Positions 7,342 through 15,668 of a stretch of 64,000 nt of DNA are shown one piece after another. This DNA comes from an uncultured Bacteroidales bacterium. Its GTDB lineage: Bacteria > Bacteroidota > Bacteroidia > Bacteroidales > WCHB1-69. The DNA lies in assembly GCA_946413585.1 (NCBI GenBank), contig CAMKLG010000011.1:1-64000 (forward strand), written 5' to 3'. The notes under the pieces were generated by a model that did not search any database, was not told the DNA's origin, and was given only the letters and a program-made list of their open reading frames with translations. The translations under genes and the position numbers were made by a program. Each line of letters opens with the position of its first letter. The stretch's first letter is position 1.

Positions 7342-9174
7342 TTACCACTCCTCCTCTTCATCCGTCTTCATCTCCAATTTTGTGGCAATCTGGAAATAGC
7401 GACGGAAAACTTCCATGCCCTCGCGCAGTTGGTCTGAAATGCCGGGCTGTTGACAAATTTCATCGCAGAAAGTGAAAATCTTCTCATTGGCGATGACGAT
7501 GCATTTCACGCGGGCGCGGGTGATGGCTACGTTCAAGCGGTTCGGACTGTAGAAAAATTCCAAACGGTCTTCCACTTCCGCTGGGTTTGAATTGGACATA
7601 CTGTAAATGATGTAGTCCTTTTCCTGACCTTGCATCCGCTCTACTGTGTCTATAAATAATTGGTTTACAGATAATTGTGTTGATTTATTTTCTGATAAGG
7701 AGCGTTTGATTTCGCGGATTTGTGCGCGGTAGGGACTCATAATGCCGATTTGAGGGATTGACACGCTGTTGCGCAACAAATCCGACACGATGTCGGTGGT
7801 GAGGTTGGCCTCGTAGGGCGAACGCCCGAGCGAGTCGAACGCATGATGAATCACCAACAGTTCATTAGAGGGATGGTTGACGATTTGTGGTGCGGCAGGG
7901 CAAGTGAAACGGGTGTAGGGTTGCTCTATTTCGTGTGCGGCGGAGATACGGTCATCGTAGAATAGTTGGTTAGGAATGTGTATCAGGTTGTCATTCAGAC
8001 GATAGGATTGATCCAGCAGGGTAATGTCCTTTGGATAGAGGTCAGCCAGACGCTTGAAAATGCTGCAGTCGAAGAAACGGTTGCCTGTGTTTTGCGGCAC
8101 GATGGGGTCGAGTTGCTGGTGGTCGCCGACGAAGACAAGTTTTTTGCCGCGCATGATGGCGGGCAACGCAAGCGGGATGCTCATTTGGGCGGCTTCGTCC
8201 ATGATGATGTAGTCGAACAGCCAGCCTTCCAGTTTTTTACTGGCAGGAGAACACAGAGCAAACGGAGTCCCACCGATGACAAAGCCCTGTTGCGAGTAGG
8301 CGGGATTGTTCTCATAATCGTGCTTTTTCAGCGAGGATTTCCGGGTGATGTGCGAATTGTGCAGAATTTCTTCCGCCTGATATCGCTCACCCACCTTCAC
8401 CACTAGTGTGGCATCTTGCAACTCTTTGGCGATGGCGTTCAAGCAGTTGTTGATGGCCGTATGCGTGGGTGCGGTCACGAAAACTTTCTTGCCGCATTGC
8501 ACCAAGAAGCGCACAATCTTAGCGATGGTGAAGGTCTTTCCTGTGCCTGGAGGACCCTGAATCAAATGGAAATAGTTGCAGGTGAATGCTTTGCGGATGG
8601 CCTCGTTTTGGGAAGGATTTCCGCATGTGGGCGAAGGCGATTCGCGATATTGGTTTGGAAATTGTCCCGTCAAGAAGCGTTCGAGGTGGTCGCAGTAGTC
8701 GGGATTACCGTACAGAATATCCCAAGAAGTTTGTAAGAGTCGCTGAGTGATGTTGGTGTTAACGGCGTTGATTTCCCATCCGTTGCATGGGAAATGGCGG
8801 GCATCCATGAGGTTACGTTGGATTTCATAGCTGCCCGAACGCAACACAAAATCGTTTACACCGTCTTCCTCGATTTCCATGAGGAAAGAGAGCGGGCCGT
8901 GACTGAGTCGCACCTGTGTGCCTTCGCGGAATTTGGAGATGTTGTTCGCGCAACGGATACGCACGCGGCTAATGTAGCGCATCGGTGCGGCGGGCATGGT
9001 TATCCATCGTGAGGGTGCACCGTCATAAAACTCGAACTCTGCGTGCAGATTGGTCATCGTGTAGCCGCGATTTACGCGCTCCTGTAACGGCCGACTCATA
9101 AGTTCGTTGTACTCTTCGTCTTGACGCTGTTGCTGGATGTTGATGGCATCGGAAAGTTGCTGGAGGAAGGACAT
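7342..9174 (-). CDS. UPF1/DNA2-like superfamily 1 helicase
   Basis: This 610-residue SF1B helicase probably unwinds DNA or RNA 5'-3' with ATP. The order of motifs is clear: Walker A QGPPGTGKTFTIAKI (about 205), motif II YIIMDEAAQMS, motif III KLVFVGDHQQLDP, motif V/VI VERMQGQEKDYIIYS and NRLNVAITRARVKCIV. An N-terminal 1B-like beta domain (about 30-150) is present. The length matches bacterial IGHMBP2-like members. The last residues are acidic (DEEEEW). It is a single minus-strand gene with no operon partner. The intergenic DNA upstream of its start contains TTTAGGG-like heptamers. Confidence 0.9.
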   Translation of the reverse strand: MSFLQQLSDAINIQQQRQDEEYNELMSRPLQERVNRGYTMTNLHAEFEFYDGAPSRWITMPAAPMRYISRVRIRCANNISKFREGTQVRLSHGPLSFLMEIEEDGVNDFVLRSGSYEIQRNLMDARHFPCNGWEINAVNTNITQRLLQTSWDILYGNPDYCDHLERFLTGQFPNQYRESPSPTCGNPSQNEAIRKAFTCNYFHLIQGPPGTGKTFTIAKIVRFLVQCGKKVFVTAPTHTAINNCLNAIAKELQDATLVVKVGERYQAEEILHNSHITRKSSLKKHDYENNPAYSQQGFVIGGTPFALCSPASKKLEGWLFDYIIMDEAAQMSIPLALPAIMRGKKLVFVGDHQQLDPIVPQNTGNRFFDCSIFKRLADLYPKDITLLDQSYRLNDNLIHIPNQLFYDDRISAAHEIEQPYTRFTCPAAPQIVNHPSNELLVIHHAFDSLGRSPYEANLTTDIVSDLLRNSVSIPQIGIMSPYRAQIREIKRSLSENKSTQLSVNQLFIDTVERMQGQEKDYIIYSMSNSNPAEVEDRLEFFYSPNRLNVAITRARVKCIVIANEKIFTFCDEICQQPGISDQLREGMEVFRRYFQIATKLEMKTDEEEEW

Positions 9175-9180
9175 GTTGGT

Positions 9181-9232
9181 TTAGGGTTTATAGGTTTAAG
9201 GTTTATGGGTTTGTAGGTCAGGGGTTAGGGTA
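9181..9232. repeat. Degenerate TTTAGGG/TTTATGG heptamer run
   Basis: Several imperfect 7-bp units (TTAGGGTTTATAGGTTTAAGG and similar) lie just upstream of the helicase gene. It belongs to the same heptamer family as the runs at 36767, 36928 and 40601. Nothing else is seen in the rest of this 239-base gap except the promoter at 9339-9367. Confidence 0.6.
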
Positions 9233-9338
9233 CGTTTCGTAATTGTAAGTATGAAAATTCGCCAAATGTTACAGGTCGCAAAAATAATTTTTTTATGGAA
9301 TTGTTTTGAGAACGGGATGAGAAAAAATAGTAGAACTG

Positions 9339-9367
9339 TTGATGTGTTAAAAAAAATTGTAGTTTTG
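9339..9367 (+). promoter_or_regulatory. Promoter, -33 TTG and -7 TAGTTTTG
   Basis: TTG at 9339-9341 and TAGTTTTG at 9360-9367 are 18 bases apart, the same geometry as the promoter at 4539. It should drive the binding-protein and dCache-phosphatase genes. Confidence 0.65.
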
Positions 9368-9413
9368 CAGGGTTCAATTTTTTATTATTCTTTAATCAAG
9401 GCCCAATTAGTAA

Positions 9414-10388
9414 ATGGACAACAAAAACATATCGTTCTGTCATAAGATGTCACGTTTCATCAGCGTTTTTTTACTGTTTTTGGTCGGTGTTCACCATTTG
9501 CAAGCGCAGGAAAAGTTCATATTCACCCCTCAATGGACCGCACAGGCGCAGTTCGCCGGTTACTATGTGGCGCAGGAAAAAGGATTCTACAAGGAAGCTG
9601 GGCTCAACGTGGAGATCGTCCATCCTTCGCTCACGCAACCGGCCATGAAGCGCATCCAGAACAAAGAGAGCCAAGCCACCACGCTGCAACTCAGCCAGGC
9701 ACTGGAAATCGTGGATAGCGGCATCGAATTGGTGAACATCCTGCAGACCTCCATGAACAACGCATTGACCATCGTGTCGCGCCGTGGGATGAACCCGTTG
9801 ACACAAAAGGGTGCGCGTGTGGGAATCTGGGCCTCCGGCTCCAGCCAGCTGGCCCGTTGTGTGAACATCAAAGAACATCTTGACTACGAGTGGGTTCCCT
9901 TCGCCTCGAATGTAAATCTCTTTGTGGCGGGTGCCATCGACGCGACGGTGGCCATGAGCTATAACGAATACTACCAGCTGTTGCAGACGGGCCTTCCGAT
10001 GGACGAGAAATGCGTATATCGGCTCAGCGAGCACGGCTACAATTTCCAGGAGGACGGGGTCTATGTGACACGGGATTACTACAACAAGCACCGAGACCAG
10101 ACGAAAAAGTTCGCCCAAGCCAGCCGTAAAGGTTGGGAATGGGCAGCCGCACATCCGGATGAGACCCTCGACATCGTGATGAAATATGTGCAGGAGAACC
10201 ACATCATCACCAACAGAACCCTGCAGAAGCTGATGCTGGAAGAGATTCTCCGCTTGCAAGTGGATCGCGATTCCGGGAAGCGGGAGTTCCGCCTCCGTCC
10301 CGACATGGTGAAAAAGCTCAGCCAGCTTCTAATGGAGTGTGAAATGCTGAAACGTGAGGTTACTTACGAACAACTAATCGCCCAATAG
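9414..10388 (+). CDS. NMT1/THI5-like periplasmic substrate-binding protein (orphan)
   Basis: This exported binding protein has 324 residues (313 from the second Met at 9447). The signal peptide is FISVFLLFLVGVHHLQAQ. The mature part opens with FTPQWTAQAQFAGYYVAQEKG, the hallmark of the NMT1/THI5 domain that binds pyrimidine, thiamine-precursor or similar small ligands. No ABC permease or ATPase for uptake is next to it. The following gene, two bases downstream, is a dCache-sensor phosphatase, so it may deliver a ligand signal rather than a nutrient. That role is inference; the fold call is firm. Confidence 0.82.
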   Translation: MDNKNISFCHKMSRFISVFLLFLVGVHHLQAQEKFIFTPQWTAQAQFAGYYVAQEKGFYKEAGLNVEIVHPSLTQPAMKRIQNKESQATTLQLSQALEIVDSGIELVNILQTSMNNALTIVSRRGMNPLTQKGARVGIWASGSSQLARCVNIKEHLDYEWVPFASNVNLFVAGAIDATVAMSYNEYYQLLQTGLPMDEKCVYRLSEHGYNFQEDGVYVTRDYYNKHRDQTKKFAQASRKGWEWAAAHPDETLDIVMKYVQENHIITNRTLQKLMLEEILRLQVDRDSGKREFRLRPDMVKKLSQLLMECEMLKREVTYEQLIAQ

Positions 10389-10390
10389 CC

Positions 10391-12316
10391 ATGAGATTCA
10401 GAATCCTGTCCTTCGTCAAACGGTCGTTGGCCACGCGCATGAGCCTTCTCACCGTCTTTTTTGCCGCCATCATCCTGATTGCCGCATTGGGTTACATGTT
10501 CAACGTGTCGCGACAGGCTATCCGTAAAGAGGCCGTTGAACGGGCCACGAACCAACTCGAGAACACGGTCTTGCGTGTGAACAACATCTTGGACCATGTG
10601 GAAGTGGCCACCAACAACACCGCCTGGCTGATCAACCGCCATCTCGACTCGCCCGACCTCATGTTTGAGTATTCGCGCCGGATTTTGGAGAACAACCCCG
10701 ACCTCAATGGTTGCTCCATCGCTTTCGAGCCATACTTCTTTCCGGAGCGCGGTCGATATTTCTCCGCGTATTCCTACAATGACGATGGTGTGATCGAGAC
10801 CACCCAGGAAGGCAATGAACATTACGAGTACTTTTACTTGGACTGGTACCAACTCTGCAAACTGCTGGATCGTCCGGTTTGGACGGAACCATTCGTCGAC
10901 TATAATCCGGATGACATCTACTCCAAGGATATGATTGCTTCTTATTGCAAGCCGCTGAAAGACAAGGACGACAAGTATATCGGCACCCTTTCCGTCGATT
11001 TGTCGCTGTCATGGCTCTCCAACACCATCTCGGCCGTGAAGCCATACCCGAACTCTTACAGTATCATGATTGGTCAGGGTGGCACCTATTTCGTGCACCC
11101 CGACTCGACAAAACTTGTATATCAGACCATTTTCACCGAATCGATGGAGCATCCCGACACGGCCATGGTGAACTTAGGGCATGCCATGCAGCGCGGCGAG
11201 GCGGGTATGCGGCAGCTGAAAGTCAACGGCGAGGACTGCTACGTCTTCTACAAACCGCTCAGCACCACAGGCTGGAGCGTGGCCATTGTCTGTCCTGAGA
11301 GCGACATCTTCGGTGGGTTCAACAAGTTGCGCAGGTCTGTGACGGGTACTGTGGTCGGGGGACTGTTGCTGCTGATGCTGGTGTGCGGTCGGTTCATCCG
11401 CAATGAAATCAAGCCCCTCACGAAACTCGCCCGCCAGGCGGAGACCATCGCGTCGGGCGACTTCAACGTGACGTTGCCCGAAGACGGGCGCACCGACGAA
11501 ATCGGGCAACTGAGCGAATCGTTCACCCACATGCAGCATTCGTTGGTTACCTACATTGACGAACTGAAAACCACCACGGCGCAGAAGGCCTCCATCGAAA
11601 ATGAATTGAAGGTGGCCAGCGACATCCAGATGAGTATGGTGCCCCGCATGTTCCCGGCATTCCCCAACCGCAACGATATCGACCTCTACGCCTCGATGAC
11701 CCCGGCCAAGGAGGTGGGCGGCGACCTCTACGACTTTTTCATCCAGGAAGAAATCCTATACTTCTGCGTGGGCGATGTCTCCGGCAAGGGCATTCCCGCC
11801 AGCCTCTTCATGGCCGTCACGCGCAACCTCTTCCGCATCGTGGCGCAGCAGGGTCTTCCGCCCGCGGAAATCGCCAGCCATATCAACAACATCCTCGCCG
11901 TTGACAACGACCGAGGCATGTTCGTCACGATGTTCATCGGCAAAGCCGACCTGCGCACCGGCCACCTTGACTATTGCAACTGCGGTCACAACGCCCCTGT
12001 CCTTGACGGTGAATTCCTGAAAATGCAGTATGAAAACCAACCGTTCGGACTCTGGGAGGACGACCCCTTCTACGGAGAAAGCATCGACAACATCAAGGGC
12101 AGACAGTTCCTGCTCTACACCGACGGTCTCAACGAAGCCGAAAACGCCGAAAAAGAGCTCCTCGGCAATGACCGGCTGATAGAGCTGATGCAGGGTGCGC
12201 AAGATATGAGCGCCCGTCAGGTGGTGGACATGCTCAAAGCAGCCGTGGAGGAACACCGCGCCGGCGCAGACCCCAACGACGACCTGACATTGTTATGCCT
12301 GACGATTAAAGGTTAA
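10391..12316 (+). CDS. Membrane sensor phosphatase: dCache-HAMP-SpoIIE/PP2C
   Basis: This 641-residue Ser/Thr phosphatase has an extracytoplasmic sensor. TM1 is at about 17-38, followed by a dCache-type periplasmic domain (about 40-312), TM2 at about 316-335, HAMP (about 336-395), a short coiled coil, and a PP2C/SpoIIE domain (about 405-641). Metal-binding Asp motifs are intact: GGDLYDFF, GDVSGKGIPASLFMA, YTDGLNEAEN and NDDLTLLCL. In partner-switching systems such enzymes dephosphorylate a STAS antagonist; the only candidate here is the STAS protein at 21390. It is co-transcribed with the binding protein (2-base gap) and followed 44 bases later by precursor peptide 1. Part of the PP2C coding sequence closely resembles the other two phosphatases, suggesting exchange between them. 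Confidence 0.88.
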   Translation: MRFRILSFVKRSLATRMSLLTVFFAAIILIAALGYMFNVSRQAIRKEAVERATNQLENTVLRVNNILDHVEVATNNTAWLINRHLDSPDLMFEYSRRILENNPDLNGCSIAFEPYFFPERGRYFSAYSYNDDGVIETTQEGNEHYEYFYLDWYQLCKLLDRPVWTEPFVDYNPDDIYSKDMIASYCKPLKDKDDKYIGTLSVDLSLSWLSNTISAVKPYPNSYSIMIGQGGTYFVHPDSTKLVYQTIFTESMEHPDTAMVNLGHAMQRGEAGMRQLKVNGEDCYVFYKPLSTTGWSVAIVCPESDIFGGFNKLRRSVTGTVVGGLLLLMLVCGRFIRNEIKPLTKLARQAETIASGDFNVTLPEDGRTDEIGQLSESFTHMQHSLVTYIDELKTTTAQKASIENELKVASDIQMSMVPRMFPAFPNRNDIDLYASMTPAKEVGGDLYDFFIQEEILYFCVGDVSGKGIPASLFMAVTRNLFRIVAQQGLPPAEIASHINNILAVDNDRGMFVTMFIGKADLRTGHLDYCNCGHNAPVLDGEFLKMQYENQPFGLWEDDPFYGESIDNIKGRQFLLYTDGLNEAENAEKELLGNDRLIELMQGAQDMSARQVVDMLKAAVEEHRAGADPNDDLTLLCLTIKG

Positions 12317-12360
12317 CGGTTAAGATGACATTATTTGTAAAACCAATGAATTTAGTGATT

Positions 12361-12573
12361 ATGGAAAATTTAACAAAAGAACAAATCGAACAAAAGAAAG
12401 AGCAACTCAAAAAGCTGTTGCAGGAGGCTAATGCTTTGAAGAACGAACTTGTATCCATGGGAGAATGGCCGATTGACGATGACGACCTCGACGGTGCCGC
12501 AGGTGGTGTCGGGCCTTTAACGCCTGGTCATCATTACACTTATGATGATGGTGTCGTAGGCGGCAGACCTTAA
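12361..12573 (+). CDS. Double-glycine leader peptide precursor 1 (21-residue core)
   Basis: This is a 70-residue ribosomal peptide precursor. The ORF track begins at 12325, but the family alignment fixes the start at the ATG at 12361 (MENLTKEQIEQKKEQL). The amphipathic, charged leader (1-49) ends DDDDLDGAAGG, a double-glycine site for C39 peptidases, resembling leaders of the NHLP group. Predicted core: VGPLTPGHHYTYDDGVVGGRP, with no Cys, so it is not a lanthipeptide. A second GG lies near the end of the core. It sits between two PP2C genes, and the C39 exporter at 22545 is the likely processor. The mature activity is unknown. Confidence 0.78.
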   Translation: MENLTKEQIEQKKEQLKKLLQEANALKNELVSMGEWPIDDDDLDGAAGGVGPLTPGHHYTYDDGVVGGRP

Positions 12574-12603
12574 GCATGACGATAGGTAAGACTTTGTTTA
12601 TGT

Positions 12604-14745
12604 ATGAGTATTAAACGTTGTTTTTGGATATTCGCCTTGGTCGCGTTAGTCTTCGCCTCCTGCCGGAACAATGAAAGCAATGAAATGCTATCTCCGGCGG
12701 AAAAAAGGCTTATGGATGCAGATTCTGTGGCCCGTCGTGCCATTTTTTCGTTCGACCGAAATATCTTCTGGCAGGGCGACCCTAAACGGGCGGATTTCAT
12801 TGTTGACAGTCTGAAGCTCATTGTCGATAGTCTGGAGAAACGTGGTGACTTGACAGAGTTGGCCGCTGACGAGTTACGAGGTGAACTCTACTTATTCACT
12901 CTCCGTTCCTCGAAGGCCGAAGAGAGCTTTAGCCATGTGTGGGAAAAAATACCTCCCACGGATATCCAACAGTGGCATTACAAAGCCGCCGGCAATTTTC
13001 TTGCCTATCAGCTGTATATGAGGCACAACTACGAGGGATTCCTGCGTGTGGCGGTGCCTTTGATTGCTTGGATGGACTCTTTGGACACCGACAGCTGGAC
13101 AAAGAAGATGAGTCAGTTGTCGCCTTATTATGAGGATGGTTCCCACAGCACTTGGGGACAGCGAATGAATCTTTACTCGCTGTTAGGGTGTAGCTATCTG
13201 AAGCTGGAGCAACGCGACAAGGCAAAGGAGGTGTTGAATCAATTTGACACCTACAGCCGGAAGGTGCTCGCCGAGGATTCCTCCCGTATCAGTCCCCTGT
13301 TTGTCAACACCTACGCCAGGGTCAAGGACGCCTACGTAAGGGTGAAAGACTGGGAGGAGGTTAGCCGATGGCTCTGTATCCTTGACACGCTGGGGTACCT
13401 CTATGGGGTGAAAGAACCGGAATCTGAGATTTTGAAGATCTACAACATTTACGGGCATTTGGATGATGCCCTGCAGTTGTGGATTCAAGGGGAAGCGGAT
13501 TCCGCCGCCGTCGAATACGCTATGTTCATCAAAGACGCATCCAACGACTTGAATGCCATCATCCAAGCCAACGACCAATACCTGATGCCGGCAGAACGCT
13601 ATGAAGAAGCCGCCGAACACTACGACTACCTCGACTATTTCATCGACAAGCCTTGGTTAGAGGAGATCAGCGCCTACTATTTCCCCAAGCTCCGTGCCAA
13701 CTACTATGCAGGGCGCAAAGACACAGCCCTCAAAGTGGCCATGCAGATTGCCGATTTGTTCGACTCGGCATACTTCTGGCAGAAGAAGAGCCAGATGGCC
13801 GAAATGGCCACCATCTACGACACGCAGGGCAAGGAGATGGAGATAGCTCGCCAGCAGGCGAAACTATCGAAACAGCGGCTCATCGGGGTGCTTGTCGCCC
13901 TGTTGCTGCTCTCGGCATTCTTCATCATCTACTCGTGGTACCGCCGCAGAGCACAGAAGAGACTCGCCACCGCGCATGAACAGCTGAAAGCCGCCTACGA
14001 CCAACTGGAGGAGACCACTGCCGCGAAGGAGCGCATCGAGAGCGAACTGCGCATCGCCCGCGACATCCAGATGTCGATGGTGCCCAGCCTCTTCCCCGAA
14101 TACGAAGGGCTGGACATGTTCGCCGCGATGACCCCCGCCAAAGAGGTGGGCGGCGACCTCTACGGTTATGTCCTGCAGGGCGACATTCTCTATTTCTGTG
14201 TCGGTGACGTGAGCGGCAAGGGTGTGCCCGCCAGCCTCTTCATGGCCCAAAGCGCAAGACTCTTCCGCACCCTTGCCTCTGAGAACATGATGCCCGCCGA
14301 CATCGCCGTGCGCATGAACAACGCCCTGGCGGAAAACAATGAAACCGGCATGTTCGTCACCATGTTCATCGGGCAGCTCAACCTGAAGACCGGTCATCTC
14401 GACTACTGCAACTGCGGCCACAACGCCCCTGTCCTTGACGGAGAGTTCCTGAAGATGCAGTATGAAAACCAACCGCTCGGTCTGTGGGAGGACGACCCCT
14501 TTTACGGCGAGAGCATCGACGACATCCGGAACAAGCAACTGCTCGTTTACTCCGATGGCTTGAACGAGGCCGAGAACCCGCAGCAGGAATTTCTGGGCAA
14601 CGCCCGCCTTTTGGAATTGATGGATAGTGCTAAGTCACTCTCTTCCCAACAAGTGATCGGAATGCTCATGAACGCCGTGGAAGAACACCGCGCAGGTGCA
14701 GACCCCAACGACGACCTGACGTTGTTGTGTCTGACGATAGTATAA
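12604..14745 (+). CDS. TPR lipoprotein-type sensor phosphatase with SpoIIE/PP2C domain
   Basis: This 713-residue protein starts with a lipoprotein signal (ALVALVFASC, Cys about 20). A helical, TPR-like region (about 40-420) follows, then one membrane segment LIGVLVALLLLSAFFIIYSW (about 426-445), a coiled coil (AHEQLKAAYDQLEE), and a PP2C/SpoIIE domain (about 480-713) with all acidic metal motifs. The TPR part would be periplasmic and the phosphatase cytoplasmic, like Bacteroidota TPR-histidine kinases but with a phosphatase output. From base 13906 to 14729 it is identical to 19469-20292 except for one base that I could find. It follows precursor 1 by 30 bases and precedes a small lipoprotein gene. 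The probable substrate is the STAS protein at 21390 (inference). Confidence 0.85.
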   Translation: MSIKRCFWIFALVALVFASCRNNESNEMLSPAEKRLMDADSVARRAIFSFDRNIFWQGDPKRADFIVDSLKLIVDSLEKRGDLTELAADELRGELYLFTLRSSKAEESFSHVWEKIPPTDIQQWHYKAAGNFLAYQLYMRHNYEGFLRVAVPLIAWMDSLDTDSWTKKMSQLSPYYEDGSHSTWGQRMNLYSLLGCSYLKLEQRDKAKEVLNQFDTYSRKVLAEDSSRISPLFVNTYARVKDAYVRVKDWEEVSRWLCILDTLGYLYGVKEPESEILKIYNIYGHLDDALQLWIQGEADSAAVEYAMFIKDASNDLNAIIQANDQYLMPAERYEEAAEHYDYLDYFIDKPWLEEISAYYFPKLRANYYAGRKDTALKVAMQIADLFDSAYFWQKKSQMAEMATIYDTQGKEMEIARQQAKLSKQRLIGVLVALLLLSAFFIIYSWYRRRAQKRLATAHEQLKAAYDQLEETTAAKERIESELRIARDIQMSMVPSLFPEYEGLDMFAAMTPAKEVGGDLYGYVLQGDILYFCVGDVSGKGVPASLFMAQSARLFRTLASENMMPADIAVRMNNALAENNETGMFVTMFIGQLNLKTGHLDYCNCGHNAPVLDGEFLKMQYENQPLGLWEDDPFYGESIDDIRNKQLLVYSDGLNEAENPQQEFLGNARLLELMDSAKSLSSQQVIGMLMNAVEEHRAGADPNDDLTLLCLTIV
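13906..14729 (+). repeat. 824-bp near-identical phosphatase block, copy 1
   Basis: This covers the end of the membrane segment, the coiled coil and nearly all of the PP2C domain. It matches 19469-20292 at a constant offset of 5563 bases; by eye I find one mismatch (T at 14697 against C at 20260). Both flanks diverge sharply, so this is a recent duplication or gene conversion. Confidence 0.9.
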
Positions 14746-14839
14746 TAAAATGACCAAGTTGTGGTACTTGTTGATGGGTTCTAACAGTACCGCGACTTTT
14801 AAAAAGAGTGAACAGAACCCCTCAAAAAATCTTAGTAAG

Positions 14840-15337
14840 ATGAAAAAAATAGCTTTTTTGATCACGACCTTGTTCGTCATCGCCTTGGTGGGCGCAGGAT
14901 GTCAACGAGATGAACCGACTCCGACGCCAACACCCACACCCACACCGACACCTGAAACAAACTCCGTGGTTTACAAAGTTGACAATCATTCGCTGACTGA
15001 TGCTTCACCCATGTCGCCGGCTCTTAAGATGAGTGTGACTTACACGGATGCCGATGGACAACAAGTCACAGAGAACAACGTCACCTTGCCTTGGGTGAAG
15101 ACTGTTGAAGTCGAGCGTCCTTTCCATGCCAAGCTGACGGGCCAGATCACATTCAATGAAGATGAACTTCCAGACCCTGTGGTGTTTGTCAGATCTTATG
15201 GGATAGGCCTTTACGTCAACGGTTCCGGAGATTTCGATATGACATCATCAACGAAAACCATGTCAAAGGAGATGTTCCTCAAACTCATTTCGGAACATCC
15301 CGAACGGCTACAATTCACTAAAGAAGCGGACTTTTAA
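14840..15337 (+). CDS. Small lipoprotein with Pro-Thr repeat stalk
   Basis: I do not recognise the main domain of this 165-residue lipoprotein. The start at 14840 gives a clean signal (MKKIAFLITTLFVIALVGAGC, lipobox VGAGC); the ORF track begins 30 codons earlier in a stretch without signal-like character. After the Cys comes a short spacer and a PTPTPTPTPTPTP stalk (about 26-38), as in surface-exposed lipoproteins, then about 120 residues that look beta-rich. It lies downstream of the second phosphatase gene. A role in the peptide locus, for example as an immunity or sensor lipoprotein, is only a guess from position. Confidence 0.6.
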   Translation: MKKIAFLITTLFVIALVGAGCQRDEPTPTPTPTPTPTPETNSVVYKVDNHSLTDASPMSPALKMSVTYTDADGQQVTENNVTLPWVKTVEVERPFHAKLTGQITFNEDELPDPVVFVRSYGIGLYVNGSGDFDMTSSTKTMSKEMFLKLISEHPERLQFTKEADF

Positions 15338-15668
15338 TTCTTCGACTGCATCAAGACCAGCATCTGGAAAACTTTTGATAGGCTTGAAAAACCTCTGGGT
15401 GCTGGTCTCTGAAAGCATGTGACGGCAGGGAAGGTGTTCTTGAGGCGGATGGGGTGCATTTTGGGCGGATCTCTGCTTGTCTGAGAAAACTTCCGGAAGT
15501 TTCTCGGGCATCCTCATGAGGAGATGCTTGTCAACGGTCGATTGAGATTTCCTGTCGGTGTTTTTTCAATAGACACTCGCAATAAATAAATTGTATTTTT
15601 GCGACGTCATACTGTCGGACTGTTTCGAAGGTTAACCATAATCAATTCCAGAACAAATTGAAATAATA
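15338..15668. other. Non-coding gap before subtilase gene
   Basis: In this 331-base gap I see no ORF with protein-like composition on either strand. A 69-residue minus-strand ORF (15308-15517) is probably chance. The 3' part is AT-rich and holds the -7 box at 15594-15601. Confidence 0.5.
15594..15601 (+). promoter_or_regulatory. -7 box TATTTTTG
   Basis: TATTTTTG lies 67 bases before the subtilase ATG, leaving a long 5' leader. No convincing -33 TTTG is visible at the right distance. Confidence 0.5.

Noticed and set aside
12361-12573. Lanthipeptide or thiopeptide precursor
   Set aside because: The core has no Cys and few Ser/Thr, and no LanM, LanB/C or YcaO gene is present.
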